From assembly GCA_021521415.1 (NCBI GenBank), contig JAIQDT010001112.1:1-64000 (forward strand): a stretch of 64,000 nt of DNA. Reading direction: 5' to 3'. The position numbers and the translations under genes are program-made. This DNA comes from Bidens hawaiensis. Its lineage: Eukaryota; Streptophyta; Magnoliopsida; Asterales; Asteraceae. Below the pieces are notes generated by a model. The model ran no database searches. It had not been told where the DNA came from and saw only the letters and a program-made list of their open reading frames with translations. Positions 1 to 11,495 of the stretch are shown here, in pieces. Within the stretch, counting starts at the first letter, position 1. Each line of letters begins with the position of its first letter.

Positions 1-44
1 ATTTATCTATACAAACTAAAAGCATAATATTGTTGTATTTTTCA
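1..44 (-). repeat. Start of a 3' LTR of decayed Copia element I
   Basis: Directly after a purine-rich tract (45-58, minus strand) the minus strand reads TGAAAAATACAACAATATT, a plausible TG start of a 3' LTR. It lies downstream of the RNase H end of the decayed Copia pol. The rest of the LTR is outside the window, so the call rests on position and the TG start only. Confidence 0.4.
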
Positions 45-58
45 CTTTTCTCCCCCCC
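45..58 (-). other. Polypurine tract of Copia I
   Basis: On the minus strand there is an uninterrupted purine run, seven G followed by AGAAAAG, immediately before a TG dinucleotide. It sits about 130 bases after the end of RNase H. This is the expected place for the plus-strand primer of an LTR retrotransposon. Confidence 0.55.
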
Positions 59-1955
59 AACAACCAAATATTAAAGAAAACAAAACAAAACTATACAAAC
101 CAAAAGTGATTATCCGAGCTTACGGATATCAGCAAGAGATTTTAATCCGTTTAAACCAAGAAAAATTTAAATCTTGTTTAACAAATGCTTTAGTAATAAT
201 TTATGCCTTCTGATAATCCATGTGCACCTTCTCTATATCAATTAATTTTTTCTCAAAGCAGTCACGAATAAAATGGTAACGGATATCAATATGTTCATTT
301 TAGAGTAGTGCATGGGGTTATTTGTAATACAAATAGCAACTGAGTTATCAATATAAATTGGAGTAGTAAGAAACTTCAAACCATAATCCAGCAAGTTTTG
401 CTGATTCATAAAACCTGTGAATAGCAACTCGAGGCTGCCACGTATTCTACTTCTGCGGTTGAAGTGCAGACCGTTGTCTGCTCTTACACTACCATGAAGC
501 AATCAGACTTTCGAGAAATTGACAAGCTGCTGTTGTAGACTTGAAGTTGATATTTCATCCTCTATAATCTGAATCAGAGAAAGTAGTAAGATCGAAACTA
601 TCATCCTGGGGATACTATAACCCGATGTTAGGATTACCCCTCAGATAGTGAATTATGCACTTCACCACCGCCAAATGAGTCACTCGGGGACTCGCTTGAT
701 ACCTGGAACACAAGCAAATAGCAAACATAATATCAAGACATGAAACATTTAGATACATTAAAGAACCTATCATAGTTCGGTAAAGGGTCAGATCAACGGT
801 ATACTCCAATTCGTCCGGTGAGAAATTGTGACCCACGAGAAAAGGAGTAGAAGGGACTTTTTCGGAAGTTATCATGAATCGGATCAAGACATCGTTCACA
901 TACTCTGTCTGATGAATGAATATACCAGCGCCAGACTGTTGAACCTGCAACCCTAAGAAGAAATTCATCACTCCCATCGAGCTCATCTCAATTTTGTCTG
1001 CATCGGCTTCTCGAAGTCCATACAAAGCTTGTCGTTTGTTGAGCCAATTATAATGTCAACGACATAAATTTGGACGAGGAGCAAATTTTCTCTGATGGTC
1101 TTGTAGAATAGGGAACAATCCACAATCCATCGTTTGAAGCCACTATCCGTAAGATGGTCAGCAAGCGTGCCGTACCAAGCTCTCAGGGCTTGGTGTAGAC
1201 GATAAAGAACCTCGTTTAAACGGTAAAGACGATCTGGATAGTCAGGATCTTCCAAACTAGGAGGTTATTTCACGGACACATCTTCATGAAGTTCCCCATT
1301 AAGAAACGCACTCTTAACGTACATCTCAAATACCTTAATGTTCTTGAAGGCTGCATAGGTTAAAAATATATGTATGGCCTCCAGTATTGCAACAAGAGCA
1401 TACACTTCGGTGTAATCTATGCCCTATTGATGATGAAATCCTTGCATGACTAAACGCGCTTTGTTTCTCACTATGAACCTATGGTCATCCTTCTTACATT
1501 TAAAGACCCATTTAGTTGGGATAGGCATTAACCGGATCAAGTTTATCGATGAGATCCCATACACCCAGTCGAATAAACTGTTGCAATTCTTATTGCATTG
1601 CTTCAACCCACGAAGAGTCTTCAAGCGCCATACGAACACTTGTCGGCTCCATTGGAGAAAAGAAACAAGTGTATTTAGCAATACTCATTATTCTCGATGA
1701 ATGCATATCAGCTTACGGACAAAATATGTTAGTATCACTAACATTATCAATCTGATGTCACGTATAAACACCTACATCGAGATCACCAATGTGCCCTGAG
1801 GATGATACGCATGAATCTGAAGTGTCGGATTTTCAGGCACAACAACATGATTACTTAAATTAGTTAGATTCTCTTCAGCAGCATTTACCCTAGTAACCTC
1901 AGGATTCTCAAAGAATGGAGCAGAAGAACAATATACAAAGGACCATCATTCAAAG
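59..1955 (-). pseudogene. Decayed Copia I pol: linker, reverse transcriptase and RNase H
   Basis: Read on the minus strand from 1955 down, this is the C-terminal half of a Ty1/copia pol. About 1681-1424 has the start of reverse transcriptase (TKWVFKCKKDD, NKARLVMQGF). 1255-983 continues it (LYRLNEVLYRLHQALRAWY, LLLVQIYVVDIIIGST). 1025-615 has the RT tail and connection (SMGVMNFFLGLQVQQ, GSLMYLNVS). 502-185 has the RNase H end (IYIDNSVAICITNNPMHYSK, HFIRDCFEK). The frame changes at about 1000 and 1260, and several stops occur. The catalytic YVDD box reads YVVD, so it could not polymerise even if the frame were open. Bases 59-184 carry only decayed sequence. The upstream part of this element resumes at 6027, beyond the Gypsy insertion. 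Confidence 0.85.
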
Positions 1956-2130
1956 TGTAACATCCCGATTTTTTGGAACCCTAAAAGTTAATGTTTCATG
2001 CGAGTATTAAATATTGAATTGCTATTTGTTAAGAAACTTCTTTAGAAATTTACAAGTTTGTTTAAAAGAAAATTTGTTATGTGAAAGTTTAAGTATAAAC
2101 TTGTTTTTGATTTAAAGAAAAGGGGGTCTT
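1956..2130 (+). repeat. Truncated 5' LTR of Gypsy J
   Basis: About 175 bp matching the start of the 3' LTR at 3655: TGTAACAT start, then TTAAGAAACTTCTTTAGAAA, then a stretch ending in AAAGGGGGTC. After that the two copies diverge abruptly and coding-like sequence begins. Most of the 5' LTR and the leader have therefore been deleted. Confidence 0.7.
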
Positions 2131-3470
2131 TGATATAAACCCGCCGTGACTCCAGCAAACCTTCCCGACGTCGTACCATTAACAATGTGGTCCAACGTGC
2201 AATCAATAGTCTACTCCCTAACCTTATGGAGATACACCCTAGCCTAATGCAAATCGTCAAGAAAGAGATCCATGGAGGAAAATATTATCCATTTCATGAA
2301 ACTTCCCGATCTCCAACACCACTCCGTTTTGCAACTCCCCCTCGATGCCCGAATCCTCCTCTATGACCAACTCTAAACCGTTCTCCAACTCTTCCTCGTG
2401 ATCCGAAACCTCGCCATTCACCACCAAAGGCCAAGAAAAAGGAACCATTGATGTCTTCCAATGTTGACATTCACAAATGGCTTTCTAGATTCCAAAAGTA
2501 GCACCCTAAGTCTTTTAGCTCTGCAAAGACACAAATTGATGCACAAAACTGTATTTCTCACATAGAGAATATTTTTAAAGTTTTGGGTGTCAATGATGAA
2601 TTCAAAACGAGATTGGTTGCTAATAAGCTTGAGGATAACTTAAGGTCTTGGTGGAATTCTGTTATTCATGCTAGAGGAGGCGATAAATTTGTTGCTACAT
2701 TGTCAAGAAATAATTTGAAAGCTTTGTCTTTTCGACAGTACTTTCCAATCGCTTTTAGGGAGTAATATATCCGTGAATTTGCTTCCATCAAACAAAGGGA
2801 AGATGAACCGATGACTGAATTTATGGAACGTTTCACAAGATTGGCCAGTTTCACTGGTCCTACCAGATCTCCAAAGGATTTGGCAGGAAAATTGAAATGG
2901 GCATTATGTGAAAGGATCAAGTGGGTTATTATTAACCAAGAGTTTAACGACATTACTGAGGTGGCTAATGCAGTCCAAAAATCTAGAGATTGCAAATAAA
3001 AGTATGAAGCATCAGTATGACGGTACCTCTTAAAGAATCTTTCTATGAATGTTGGGCAAACTTCCACCCAAACTCCTTCCTCCGCTAGTCGCAAATCTAA
3101 CTCAAACCGTACACCAATAACCAGAACGAAATTCGCAACGCCCCTTGCAAAGTGATAGAACTGTTGCTCCACAAAACCGAGATCAAATACAGTTGTGCAA
3201 ATCATGTGGGAAACCCAATGGAGGCACATGCCATAGGGTCACTAGACCATGTTTTAAGTCTAAATAGATCGACCATACAATTAAGGATTGCCCATATGCC
3301 AATATGTACACCGAAAATAAAACCACCACACATGTTACCGGAGCACACGTCATACCATCGCCTTCCGATGGGAGAGTGTTCATCCTAACTGTCAACAATA
3401 AACCACCATCGCTTTCAGAAAAATATAAACTTCATGGCTACGATGATATTGGTCGAGAATCGTGAAGAAA
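2131..3470 (+). pseudogene. Gypsy J gag remnant with start of protease
   Basis: Plus-strand frames give a retrotransposon gag. Around 2455-2580 there is a helical N-terminal part (DIHKWLSRFQK, AQNCISHIENIFKVLGV). 2583-2999 has the core gag domain (LEDNLRSWWNSV, FRQYFPIAFRE, EPMTEFMERFTRLASFTGP). 3190-3300 has remnants of a CCHC knuckle (CKSCGKPNGGTC, then TIKDCPYA). The last recognisable part (3370-3465) resembles the linker before a gypsy protease. Stops occur at 2763 and 2997 and several times after 3000. No reverse transcriptase or integrase follows, so the element could only have moved using proteins from elsewhere. Confidence 0.75.
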
Positions 3471-3654
3471 TGTAGCATTTCCCAATTTAATTTCTTGAGC
3501 TTAATTTTAAAGACTTTATCTTTTTCTATATTCAGATATTTTCATCATTAGATGAACCTCGTTTTGTTTTCATAATAAGAACTTATTTAGTGTATTGAAT
3601 TTGTGCTTGATGAATGATATATTATAATAAAATTATTTTTAACGGGGGATTAAT
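3471..3654 (+). other. Non-coding 3' end of Gypsy J with polypurine tract
   Basis: AT-rich, no reading frame. It ends in AACGGGGGATTAAT directly before the TGTAAC start of the 3' LTR. The GGGGGA run is the likely polypurine tract. Confidence 0.5.
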
Positions 3655-6026
3655 TGTAACATACAAACTTTTCGGAACTCTAATATTTTAAGTTTGACGC
3701 GAAATTTAAATTTTGCATCGGTATTTATTAAGAAACTTCTTTAGAAATTTATAATTTTGTTTAGAGGAAATTACTGTTAGCATCCCTGTGGTTTTAGAGA
3801 GGAGGCAAATGAGTCCCCAACAAAAAATTTGAACTGGCTGAGTCCCTGTGGTTTCAAAAATGAACTATTTGAGTCCATGGTGTTACTAAACTATGTTAGA
3901 TTCAAGGGTAGATTCGACATTTCAATTCTATATATATACATTGTCACTCTGAGTCCTTGAACTTTCATAATTGGTTACTTTGAGTCTTTTTAACCTTTTA
4001 ACTAAAATAATTAAACTTGACCAAATTTTTTTTAACAAGAATAAACAAACCGAACCACCTTTTCAACAAAAATTAACGAACCGAACTATTTTTTAATAAA
4101 AATAAACGGACTAAACTAATTTTTTCAAGCAAACTAAACGAACCGAATCATTTTTTCAACAAGTAGTTCATTTCCTTTAACAATAATAAATTAATCAAAC
4201 TTCTTCTTTAACAAAAATAAGCGACCCAAACTTGTATTTTTAACAAAAATAAACAAACCAAACTTATATTTTAACAAAAATAAACGAATCGAACTACTTT
4301 TTTTCTACGAAACTAAACGAACCGAGCCACTTTTTTTAACAAGCAGTTTGGTTCATTTCATTAAACAAAAATAAACGAATCTAACTACATTTGAACTAAA
4401 CAAAAAAAACAAATCAAATTATTTTTAAACAAAAATAAACTTATATTTAGAAGTAGTTAGGTTCGTTTAGTTAAGTAAGAATTAGTAAAAAAATTGTTTC
4501 TTATTTTCGTTAAAAAAAGTACTTTGATCGTCTATTTTTGTTAAAAAAGTAGTCTGGTTCGTTTATTTTTATTAAAATGTAGTTCGGTTCGTATATCTGT
4601 TAAAAAAAAGTCCGGTTCATCTATTTTTGTTAAAAAAAATTAGTTTAGTTCGTTTTTTTAAGTTTTCTTTTGTTAAAAAAAAAGTTCGATTCATTTATTT
4701 TTGGTTGATTATGGTTTGGTTAGTTGATTATGGCTTGATTGATTATAGTTTGAAGGTTAATTATGTAATTTGGAGGTAATTTTTAAAGAGGGACTAAAAC
4801 TGATCAATTACTTAACCACAAGGACTCATATGGATCATAAAAAAGGGTAAACTAGTAATTTCATATCTGGCAATGACTCAAATGGTTCATATTTGAAACT
4901 ACAGGGACTCAACCAGTTTAAATTTTCTTTTAAGGACTCAATGTGCCTCCGCCTTGAAACCACAGGGACGCAAACCGTCATTTTCTCTTTTGTTTAAAAG
5001 AAAATTTGTTATGTGAAAGTTTAAGTGTAAAATTGTCTTTGATTTAAAGCAAAGGGGGTCATATGAAACATTTTTTTTAAATCTGCATTACTTTTTTGTC
5101 CTACATCATTGTTTTTAACTGCGACAAATCCGGCCACCGTCACGTGTTTTCCGACGGCCAGTAATCACCCAATTCGGAAGCATATCGACTAATTTAATAT
5201 ACCCTTTGACTTGTATCTTAAAACCAAGTTGTATATTGTTGTTATTACGCTCATACAGCCTATCAAACTTTTCCGATTCGAGGTCGTATCTTCAGCCCAA
5301 ATTAACGGGGTTACCAAACTTGTAAAATGAGTTTAGGGTCCTATAGATATTGATGTTTTAGTCTCGTATTCGAACTCACCGACATCAGGTTTGGATCTCT
5401 TAACAACTTATGTGACGAATTTGATTTCTCACTACTTCGTAGTCGGGTCATTGAACTTGTTATTTTATGCGTATGTGATCAAAATTGTGATATTATATAT
5501 TTAATTATTTATATTATTAGAATTTATTGATATTGACACACTGTTTGCGATACACCGAAAGTTTACTCGCCGACGCTCTAATTACGACACACCAAAAGGC
5601 GACGCGCTGAATATCTTTATATGACACACTAAATTATTTGATGCTCTGAATGTAACGCACTGAACTACATGACGCTCTAAATTTTGCTAACTAAATGTGT
5701 ATATATATTGATGGGTAGTTATTATTTAAAGCATTGCATTAATTTATAGTTGTTGTCCGACTAAGTTATTTTTACTCAGGCATGCATATATTTGTTTATA
5801 TGTACGCTAGGTAACAGGGCTATTTGGAAAGATCTGATCTACGGCTCATGGGAATGTAAAAGATTCAAGCATTTTTGTGAACAAATAATTAAAAGAATGT
5901 TTTATATTTAATATTTCATACTTTTTATAAACAATTAAATGTTTTATCATTTATGGAAATTAATGCTTCTAGTTCTGACCTATTGTAAAGGTGACACGTT
6001 AGCCCTAGCTCGGGCGGGGTGTTACA
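3655..6026 (+). repeat. 3' LTR of Gypsy J, interrupted by a DNA transposon
   Basis: Begins TGTAACATACAAAC and ends GGGTGTTACA. Removing the 1224-bp insertion and the 9-bp duplication leaves about 1139 bp. The part flanking the insertion matches the 5' LTR fragment, where the target site is present once. Near 5534-5691 the LTR has about four imperfect repeats that alternate GACACACYGAA-like and GACGCTCTAAA-like words. Confidence 0.75.
3764..4987. mobile_element. Non-autonomous Mutator-like element K
   Basis: 1224 bp flanked by a perfect 9-bp duplication TTTTGTTTA (3755-3763 and 4988-4996), the size typical of MULEs. The ends are imperfect inverted repeats of at least 100 bp. Left: GAGGAAATTACTG, then CCCTGTGGTTTTAGAGAGG and GAGTCC words. 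Right, reverse-complemented: GAGAAAATGACGG, then CCCTGTGGTTTCAAGGCGG. The uninterrupted target is visible in the other LTR copy at about 2063-2080. The interior has no open frame. It consists of many copies of a unit like AACAAAAATAAACGAACCGA, in one direction on the left (4030-4440) and the opposite direction on the right (4450-4700), so the whole element could fold back. Confidence 0.85.
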
Positions 6027-6884
6027 CGAAGAAATAGAAATAACATCAGATGTTTTAAGATGATTATAGTCAATTGCATCACTATAAGTAGAAGCTCTCG
6101 GTGTGAAAAACATGTGATCTTCCAAGTAAGCACGCGGACCAAGTCTTCATCCGGTAAATCAACTATGGGAGTAAAGAATTAAATAAACACTCATAATCAA
6201 ACATACATTCAGGACCCTTGCTAGCGGGAGGTGTTGTATAGCTTTAACAGTCTACATGGTACCATTCTTCAACAAAACCCGAAGAAATATTAAAGACACG
6301 TTTCTTAGGCGAAGCATAGCCCAATAAATAACCTTCTCCTCTAATTTTCCCGCAACTCGGTTTAACATTGTAGAAGGACACCCGAAAGGTTCAAGGAACT
6401 TTTAATTCGGTTTGCGGTTGTTTAGAAGCTCGTAACTCATCTTGTGTAGCTTTTTAACCATCTGAACACAATTGAGCGTGTAGCAATCAGTATACACAGC
6501 CTCATTCCAAAATTGAACATGAAGCTTTGAATCCGGAAGAATTGTTCTTGTTGCTTCAATCAATGTTCGGTTCTTCTGTTCAGTAACACCGTTCTGTTAT
6601 GGTACATAATGAGCACTATATTCTTGATGAATTTCTGAATACAGAAATTGTACAATACATTGTTTTTAATGGTTCAAGGAACTATAAAATAGGTTTGCGG
6701 TTGGTCAGAAGCTCGTAACTCGTCTTTTGTAGCTTCTTAACCGTCAGAAGACCATTGAGCATGTAGCAAGCAATATTCACAGTATTGGGTATTATATTTT
6801 AGACCGATGCATCGAATCGTTGCTCATTTATAATAAGAAATTAAAGAAAGATGACAAGATATTATAACGAGTAATTGAAGCATT
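6027..6884 (-). pseudogene. Decayed Copia I integrase
   Basis: Minus-strand continuation of the element at 59-1955. Around 6650-6480 the translation shows a copia integrase core: QNGVTEQKNRTLIEATRTIL followed by QFWNEAVYTDCYT. The Q before NGV is reached across a stop. 6400-6230 shows the downstream GYAS-type region and GFVEEW. Several stops break the frame. 6387-6500 and 6670-6795 are two roughly 110-bp imperfect copies of the same stretch (GGTTCAAGGAAC...AGAAGCTCGTAACTC...GAGCGTGTAGCAA), so part of integrase is duplicated or two copies were joined. 6800-6884 has no identifiable content. Confidence 0.75.
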
Positions 6885-7329
6885 TGTTGGGTGAAATAGT
6901 ATATTATATTCTATTACTTTGGTCTTATCCAAGTGGCGGTGGAGTGAAGACCAAGGCACAAGACTAGTATAAATAGATGATTTAGGTCATTTGCTTAGGT
7001 CATATGTGTATTATGAGATTTATTATTGTATTAGTAGAGTTTTCCCCGGGGGAAGAGATCTCCCCGGGTGGCCGTTCCTTTGTATGTATGAGTGTTCTTC
7101 ATGACAATCATAAGGTTTATGAAATCATACTACTACATCTATCTATTGTGTTTCGATTACATACAATTGTTCATCCTACTTTATTGATTATTGCTAATCG
7201 AAACGAACTCTCCACATCCGTCCATTATTATCATACAAGAGTGAATACGTATTACGATCCTAACCCGGATCCGAGCTCCACCGTTAATACCGATTATTCA
7301 CGCTTCCGCACTAGAGCTCGATTCCCACA
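6885..7329 (+). repeat. 5' LTR of truncated LTR retrotransposon H
   Basis: Begins TGTTGGGTGAAATAG and ends CCCACA directly before AG plus a tRNA-Met-type primer site. A TATA box lies in the first quarter. The 445-bp length fits a Copia LTR. No second copy is present in the window, so the 5' boundary is inferred from the TG start alone. The open frame through it (7004-7375) is not a gene. Confidence 0.65.
6968..6976 (+). promoter_or_regulatory. TATA box of LTR H
   Basis: TATAAATAG about 85 bases into the LTR, 350 bases before the primer site. It is the canonical plant TATA form. Confidence 0.55.
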
Positions 7330-7349
7330 AGTGGTATCAAAGCGAGGTT
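7330..7349 (+). other. Primer binding site of element H
   Basis: AGTGGTATCAAAGCGAGGTT immediately follows the LTR end. TGGTATCA-AGC matches the complement of the initiator tRNA-Met 3' end used by most plant Copia elements, with one change. Confidence 0.75.
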
Positions 7350-8670
7350 ACCGAATCGTTCAGACTAACCGCTGAACTAGATTCAATTCGCTCTTGAATC
7401 CGCCATAGACGTTAAACTTGAAGTTTGTTGAAGTTTTTGAGGGTTTTTGCATGGTTTTGGAAGAAATTTGATGATTGAAGGATTATTGATGTGGATTGAT
7501 GATTGGGTCGATGATTTGTTCGGAGATTCAACATCAATTTCATGTTTTATGTATTCGGTTTCATCCAAATCTATTAATTTTGGTTCGTTTTTGGTCATGT
7601 TCGTTTATATGATATTATTCAAATCTGATTGTTTGATGAAATTAATGAATGATTGATGTTAGAATGATGATTTCGTGATGATATGGACTGATTTCAGTGG
7701 TTAATTTCAAGTTCAGTCTCAGATATATGAAGTTTTGTTCATCTAGGTTAAAATTGGGGGAAATGTTCAAAATCGTTAAATTAGGGCTCAAAACAGATTT
7801 ATTGATACTTATTTATTGTTGCTGATGGATTTATTCTAAGAAGAGTTAGTAGTTTGTGTACATTTCACTCACTGATAGTAGAGATATATGTTTTCGTGAG
7901 ATAATGAGTTGAAATTATTTGGGTTTATGAATATTGAGGTGCACATGTAAAAGAGAGGCCGGGCTTGGAGAGTATCTGAATTAACAAGCAGATGCTACAT
8001 GTCTCGGGCATTATTGCACATTAGTTTGATAGTATATTCTGCGCAAACAAGCTCGCTGTAGTTGCTGATATGATTCACTAGTTGCTGCAATGTGTTCGAG
8101 CAATCACTAATGAAGCTACTGTGGATCTTAATGAGTTCTCAGCTGATATAATTCACGAACAGACCTGGTCACTGCAGTTGCTGTTTAGTTTTAAGAGTTG
8201 GTTATTTTCGTTTTCGAGCATATGGTGTTGCTGCATATTTTTGAACCGAACAGCTGTTGTAGTATGTTGTAGCTGCTGGTTTAAGTTTGTTGCTGATACA
8301 ATTTGAAATTTAACGAACATTTGCTGCTGCACATTTGCTTCCGCAGACATTTATTTTGTAAACTTACAATTGCAAAAGTAGGGGCATATTGTTGAAGCAA
8401 GGGTATTATAGTAATGCATGTTTTGAACAGTTTCATTCACAAATAGATTTGCAGCAACACGGGTATTTTTTTGAAATATTTTTAACCTGCAGGGGTATGT
8501 GCAGCTGCTGATTTATCAAGAAGTCTTAGTGTTTCTACTAATAAAAGATATATGGCTTCAGAAATCTGATTTTACGAGCTCCTACCGCTGCACTATTTTA
8601 TAAAGGACAGTTTGGTAATAAGCCGCTGGTATAAAATGTGTGGCTGGTGGTGTGGGTAAAGGTAAGTTAT
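7350..8670 (+). other. Leader of element H and unassigned AT-rich sequence
   Basis: No gag or pol frame is recognisable. 7380-7760 resembles untranslated Copia leader (GATTGATG-rich). 8050-8520 is enriched in TTGCTG/GCTGCTG words. The element appears truncated before gag. Its right limit, near 8670, is where minus-strand aORF coding begins. Confidence 0.4.
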
Positions 8671-8680
8671 ATAAGTCCCC

Positions 8681-9652
8681 CTATGCTTGTGCATCCACCA
8701 TCTCAACATCAAACCCAATATTTTCCTCAATTCCTCCAACATGGTCACCTGCATTTCCATCATGACCATCATCTCCATCATTACTGTCATCTGACTCATC
8801 ATCCTCCTCCTCACTTTCACTCTCCTCCTCAGGGTTCAACTCTAGCAAAGGCATAATTTCCACATTATGATTAACCAACCATGGAAATATGTTATAATCT
8901 GCCTGTGGATTAAAATGACTTGTTGAAGCCAAATTTGCAATTCGTATGTACGTATTCGGGTCTTGCAATAGATGTGTGGTACCTATTGTAGACAAATACT
9001 GTAATACCCGATTAAAAATAATATGTAGAAACCGCGGATATGCAAGAAATTTGTCCTTGTTTGGCTTCCTCAAGTTGTTGATTATACCTTTAAAGATAAT
9101 CTTTGAGAAGTTAAATGGTAGATCATATACAACGGCAACAGTAGCACTTGCCAAGTCACGGCTCAACAACGTCCACGAGCCTTTCCTAGGGGCATATCCC
9201 TGAATTATATGATGAATTAAAAACCTATAAAGATTGGGGAACATCCACTTTTGAAACTGTCCCTCATGGACGTTTTCTTGATAACCCATTGTTTGTGTAA
9301 ATATCTTCAACAGATGGTCGGTGGTAAAGTGTATTGGGTTATGATCATCATCGTTTAACTCTAAGCTATGTCGAATCAGTCTCTCAGTAATCCTTATCTC
9401 GTGATTAGCCACAGTACCTTCTAAACGCTTGCCATCTTGATCATCAAATAGTTCATCTGATCGCCATAAATCCAACTGCTGATTTTTGTAAATCACTAGG
9501 CATTCGGTCAATGAGAATCTTAGATTAGACTGTTGAAGCCATCTAATCATATCCTCCACTACTTCATTGTCAGTAGTTACTTGGAGAAGCGCGCACATAC
9601 TGTGCTTCTTCTCAAACAGATACCTCGGTTCGTCCTCTTGTCGTTCCTCCAT
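8681..9652 (-). CDS. Retrotransposon extra ORF (aORF1), truncated after the acidic tract
   Basis: An uninterrupted 323-residue frame. I place the start at MEERQEDEPRYLF (9652) rather than at an in-frame ATG 33 codons upstream, because those codons lie in a predicted intron. Residues 1-270 look like one globular helical domain with landmarks SLTECLVIYKNQQLDLW, EGQFQKWMFPNLYRFLIHHI, LASATVAV, PFNFSKIIF and FLAYPRFLHIIFN. From memory this pattern resembles a family widely annotated as hypothetical or retroelement-associated in Asteraceae. No catalytic motif, signal peptide or membrane segment is evident. Residues about 275-305 are almost all D/E/S/G. The homologue in A continues for about 1000 more codons, so this copy is probably C-terminally truncated. 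Function unknown. Its place after pol matches that of env-like genes in some Sireviruses, but nothing in it looks like an envelope protein. Confidence 0.75.
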   Translation of the reverse strand: MEERQEDEPRYLFEKKHSMCALLQVTTDNEVVEDMIRWLQQSNLRFSLTECLVIYKNQQLDLWRSDELFDDQDGKRLEGTVANHEIRITERLIRHSLELNDDDHNPIHFTTDHLLKIFTQTMGYQENVHEGQFQKWMFPNLYRFLIHHIIQGYAPRKGSWTLLSRDLASATVAVVYDLPFNFSKIIFKGIINNLRKPNKDKFLAYPRFLHIIFNRVLQYLSTIGTTHLLQDPNTYIRIANLASTSHFNPQADYNIFPWLVNHNVEIMPLLELNPEEESESEEEDDESDDSNDGDDGHDGNAGDHVGGIEENIGFDVEMVDAQA

Positions 9653-9677
9653 ATTCGTGCTTCGATAAATTAATAAC

Positions 9678-9765
9678 CTATAAATAAAACAGAGAGTTAG
9701 TTTAAATGAAAAATAAATGCCCAATTCCACATAATCGGTGTCGAAAATCAATCAATTAATCTTAC
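9678..9765 (-). other. Predicted 5'-leader intron of aORF1
   Basis: On the minus strand a donor ACTCG|GTAAGATT begins at 9765 and an acceptor TTTTATTTATAG|GTT ends at 9678. The result is an 88-bp AT-rich intron ending 25 bases before the chosen ATG. A homologous donor and acceptor, 90 bp apart, occur before aORF2 (15969-15880), although the sequences between have diverged. No transcript evidence is available here. Confidence 0.6.
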
Positions 9766-9901
9766 CGAGTCGGAATTTAGGTCATTGTTAATTTAGGGTT
9801 AAGAGAATAATAAGGCTGTTGATATTCTAGAAACGAGAGCAAGAGCAATTTGCAAAAGTGTTTGGAGAGAGAAGTGAGTCATGAAAATACACTAACTCCC
9901 T

Positions 9902-9909
9902 CTTATATA
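9902..9909 (-). promoter_or_regulatory. TATA box of aORF1 promoter
   Basis: Minus-strand TATATAAG followed by AGGG and a CT-rich stretch, 137 bases before the predicted intron donor. The aORF2 copy has the same TATATAAGAGGG in the same context, with GAATTTAAAACCCACTTTC-like sequence just upstream. This suggests an internal promoter separate from the LTR. Confidence 0.6.
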
Positions 9910-10057
9910 CATTTTGAAAGTGGGTTTTAAATTCATTTTGTGATTTTGTGGGAAAAAGCTGTCATGTAGTAAAAATATCTTATTTAAATAATTTTTCCAA
10001 TTAAAACCTTGCTCGATAAAACACTTTTAACAAAGCTAGCTCGAAAACAGTTAATTT

Positions 10058-11186
10058 TGTCGGTTCCGAATAATCACTCACACTCAAAATCAAGTCATAA
10101 CTCACACAATAAATGGGTCGACAAGAGAGTTAATGACGGTTGCTATTTCGGGAATGGAAACTGTTTGTTAATGGCGGAATCAGAAACAAACAGTGTAGTT
10201 GCTAAAGGATTAATGAAAAGTAACTATCTCACAAGAATCACTCAAAATATTTCCATTCATATAAACGAATCATACAAATGTTAAGCGATTTAGGGTTTCT
10301 TGGTTGGAAAGTTATATTCGTACGATCCTATGACAGCCGTCACACACACAAATATTCTCTCTAAATTAATTGGCTTATCCGTAGGAGGCGTGCCTTAAAA
10401 TATTCCTTTTATAGGCCTGACACCTCCAAACAGCTGTCATTCCTAGCAGAAACACTAAATAAATATTCAAATTAAATATTCAAAACTATACTAAGTGTAA
10501 AAACAGGTCTTTCGGGTAGACTTTGCATAAGTTGTCTTCACCGAGTAGGCTTTGTGCCTTTTTTCTTCTACGGGTAGACCTGGTAACCTTGAAGTGTGCT
10601 CGGAAGCAGTTCTTCGGGTAGACTTTACTTAGAGTATTTTCCAAAGATAATACTCATCTAGCAGGCTTCAACCTTCTTGATCATATCAAACTTTGCCCGA
10701 TATGACCTTACGAGCAACCTTGTTCTTCGATGATCCTTTCAACTCCTTGCTAGGGAATAGCTTATTAGCATAGTAAAGTGTGCTTGGTGACACTGCTGCC
10801 TGCTTGAGTTGAACCCTGCCCGATGTTACTTGAGATATTTCATTACTCACATCAAGCCTGCTCGGACCACTGTTTTATTAATGAATACCTTGCCCGTTCT
10901 TCCAATCACTTGGCTTCAAGAGCTTGGATAGCCAAGAGCTTACTCGGAGGCAAACCTGGCTTGGCAATGAAGAACAATTTTGCTAGACATAGTGAACCCT
11001 GCTCGGGTATGCACTAAAGAAGAGTTCTAGAATATAACCTTACCCGATGGACAAAATACCTTGCGAGGGTAAGAAAACCTTGGCTGGGTCCAAGTGTGCT
11101 CGGATTCCATACTTATCGATTTTTGAGGAGGTTTAGAAGATTCCAATATTCCTTATACTTCTCTTAGGTCAAATCTTAACTCAACA
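10058..11186 (-). repeat. 3' LTR of Copia A
   Basis: 1129 bp. On the minus strand it starts TGTTGAGTTAAG and ends GGAACCGACA. It is homologous to the B LTR at 39243. It has a TATAAAAGG box (plus positions 10405-10413) after a GTCAGGCC word also found before the B TATA box. The first 700 bases contain many copies of short words such as TTGCCCGA, GTGCTCGGA and CGGGTAGAC (seen here in plus orientation), related to the array at 16245-17270. The apparent open frames in it are not genes. Confidence 0.85.
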
Positions 11187-11203
11187 ATCTCCCCCTAGAT
11201 TGG
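11187..11203 (-). other. Polypurine tract of Copia A
   Basis: The minus strand reads CCAATCTAGGGGGAGAT directly before the TGTTGAG start of the 3' LTR. 11204-11495, between the tract and the extra ORF, holds no coding sequence that I can see. Confidence 0.75.
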
Positions 11204-11495
11204 AACACCTCTGCTATCCCAAATCACTTCAACGGTTACTTACACATAGTCAAAATACTCATCAAATCAAAATCAAATTTTTACATAATCAGAAAATCAA
11301 ACTATTACATATTCAAAATTATGTCCGTAGACATTACAAATCATAACCTATTCTAAGATCTTTATCTTCTTCTGGCATCATAGGCTGCTTGTCTTCTATT
11401 AATAATTACCGTTCCTGCCCTTTGCTGAAAAATGGACAAGATTTGGTAATGAGTGACTTTCAATAATAGCCATATCCCTTATATCTCTTAGATAT

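Larger units (their letters stand above)
1956..6026 (+). mobile_element. Decayed Ty3/gypsy LTR retrotransposon J
   Basis: Starts TGTAACATCCCG and ends GGGTGTTACA. The flanks CAAAG (1951-1955) and CGAAG (6027-6031) are a 4/5-matching 5-bp target duplication. It contains a shortened 5' LTR, a gag remnant and a full-length 3' LTR; pol is missing. It lies inside the minus-strand Copia I, whose pol is found on both sides. A Mutator-like element is inserted in its 3' LTR. Confidence 0.8.
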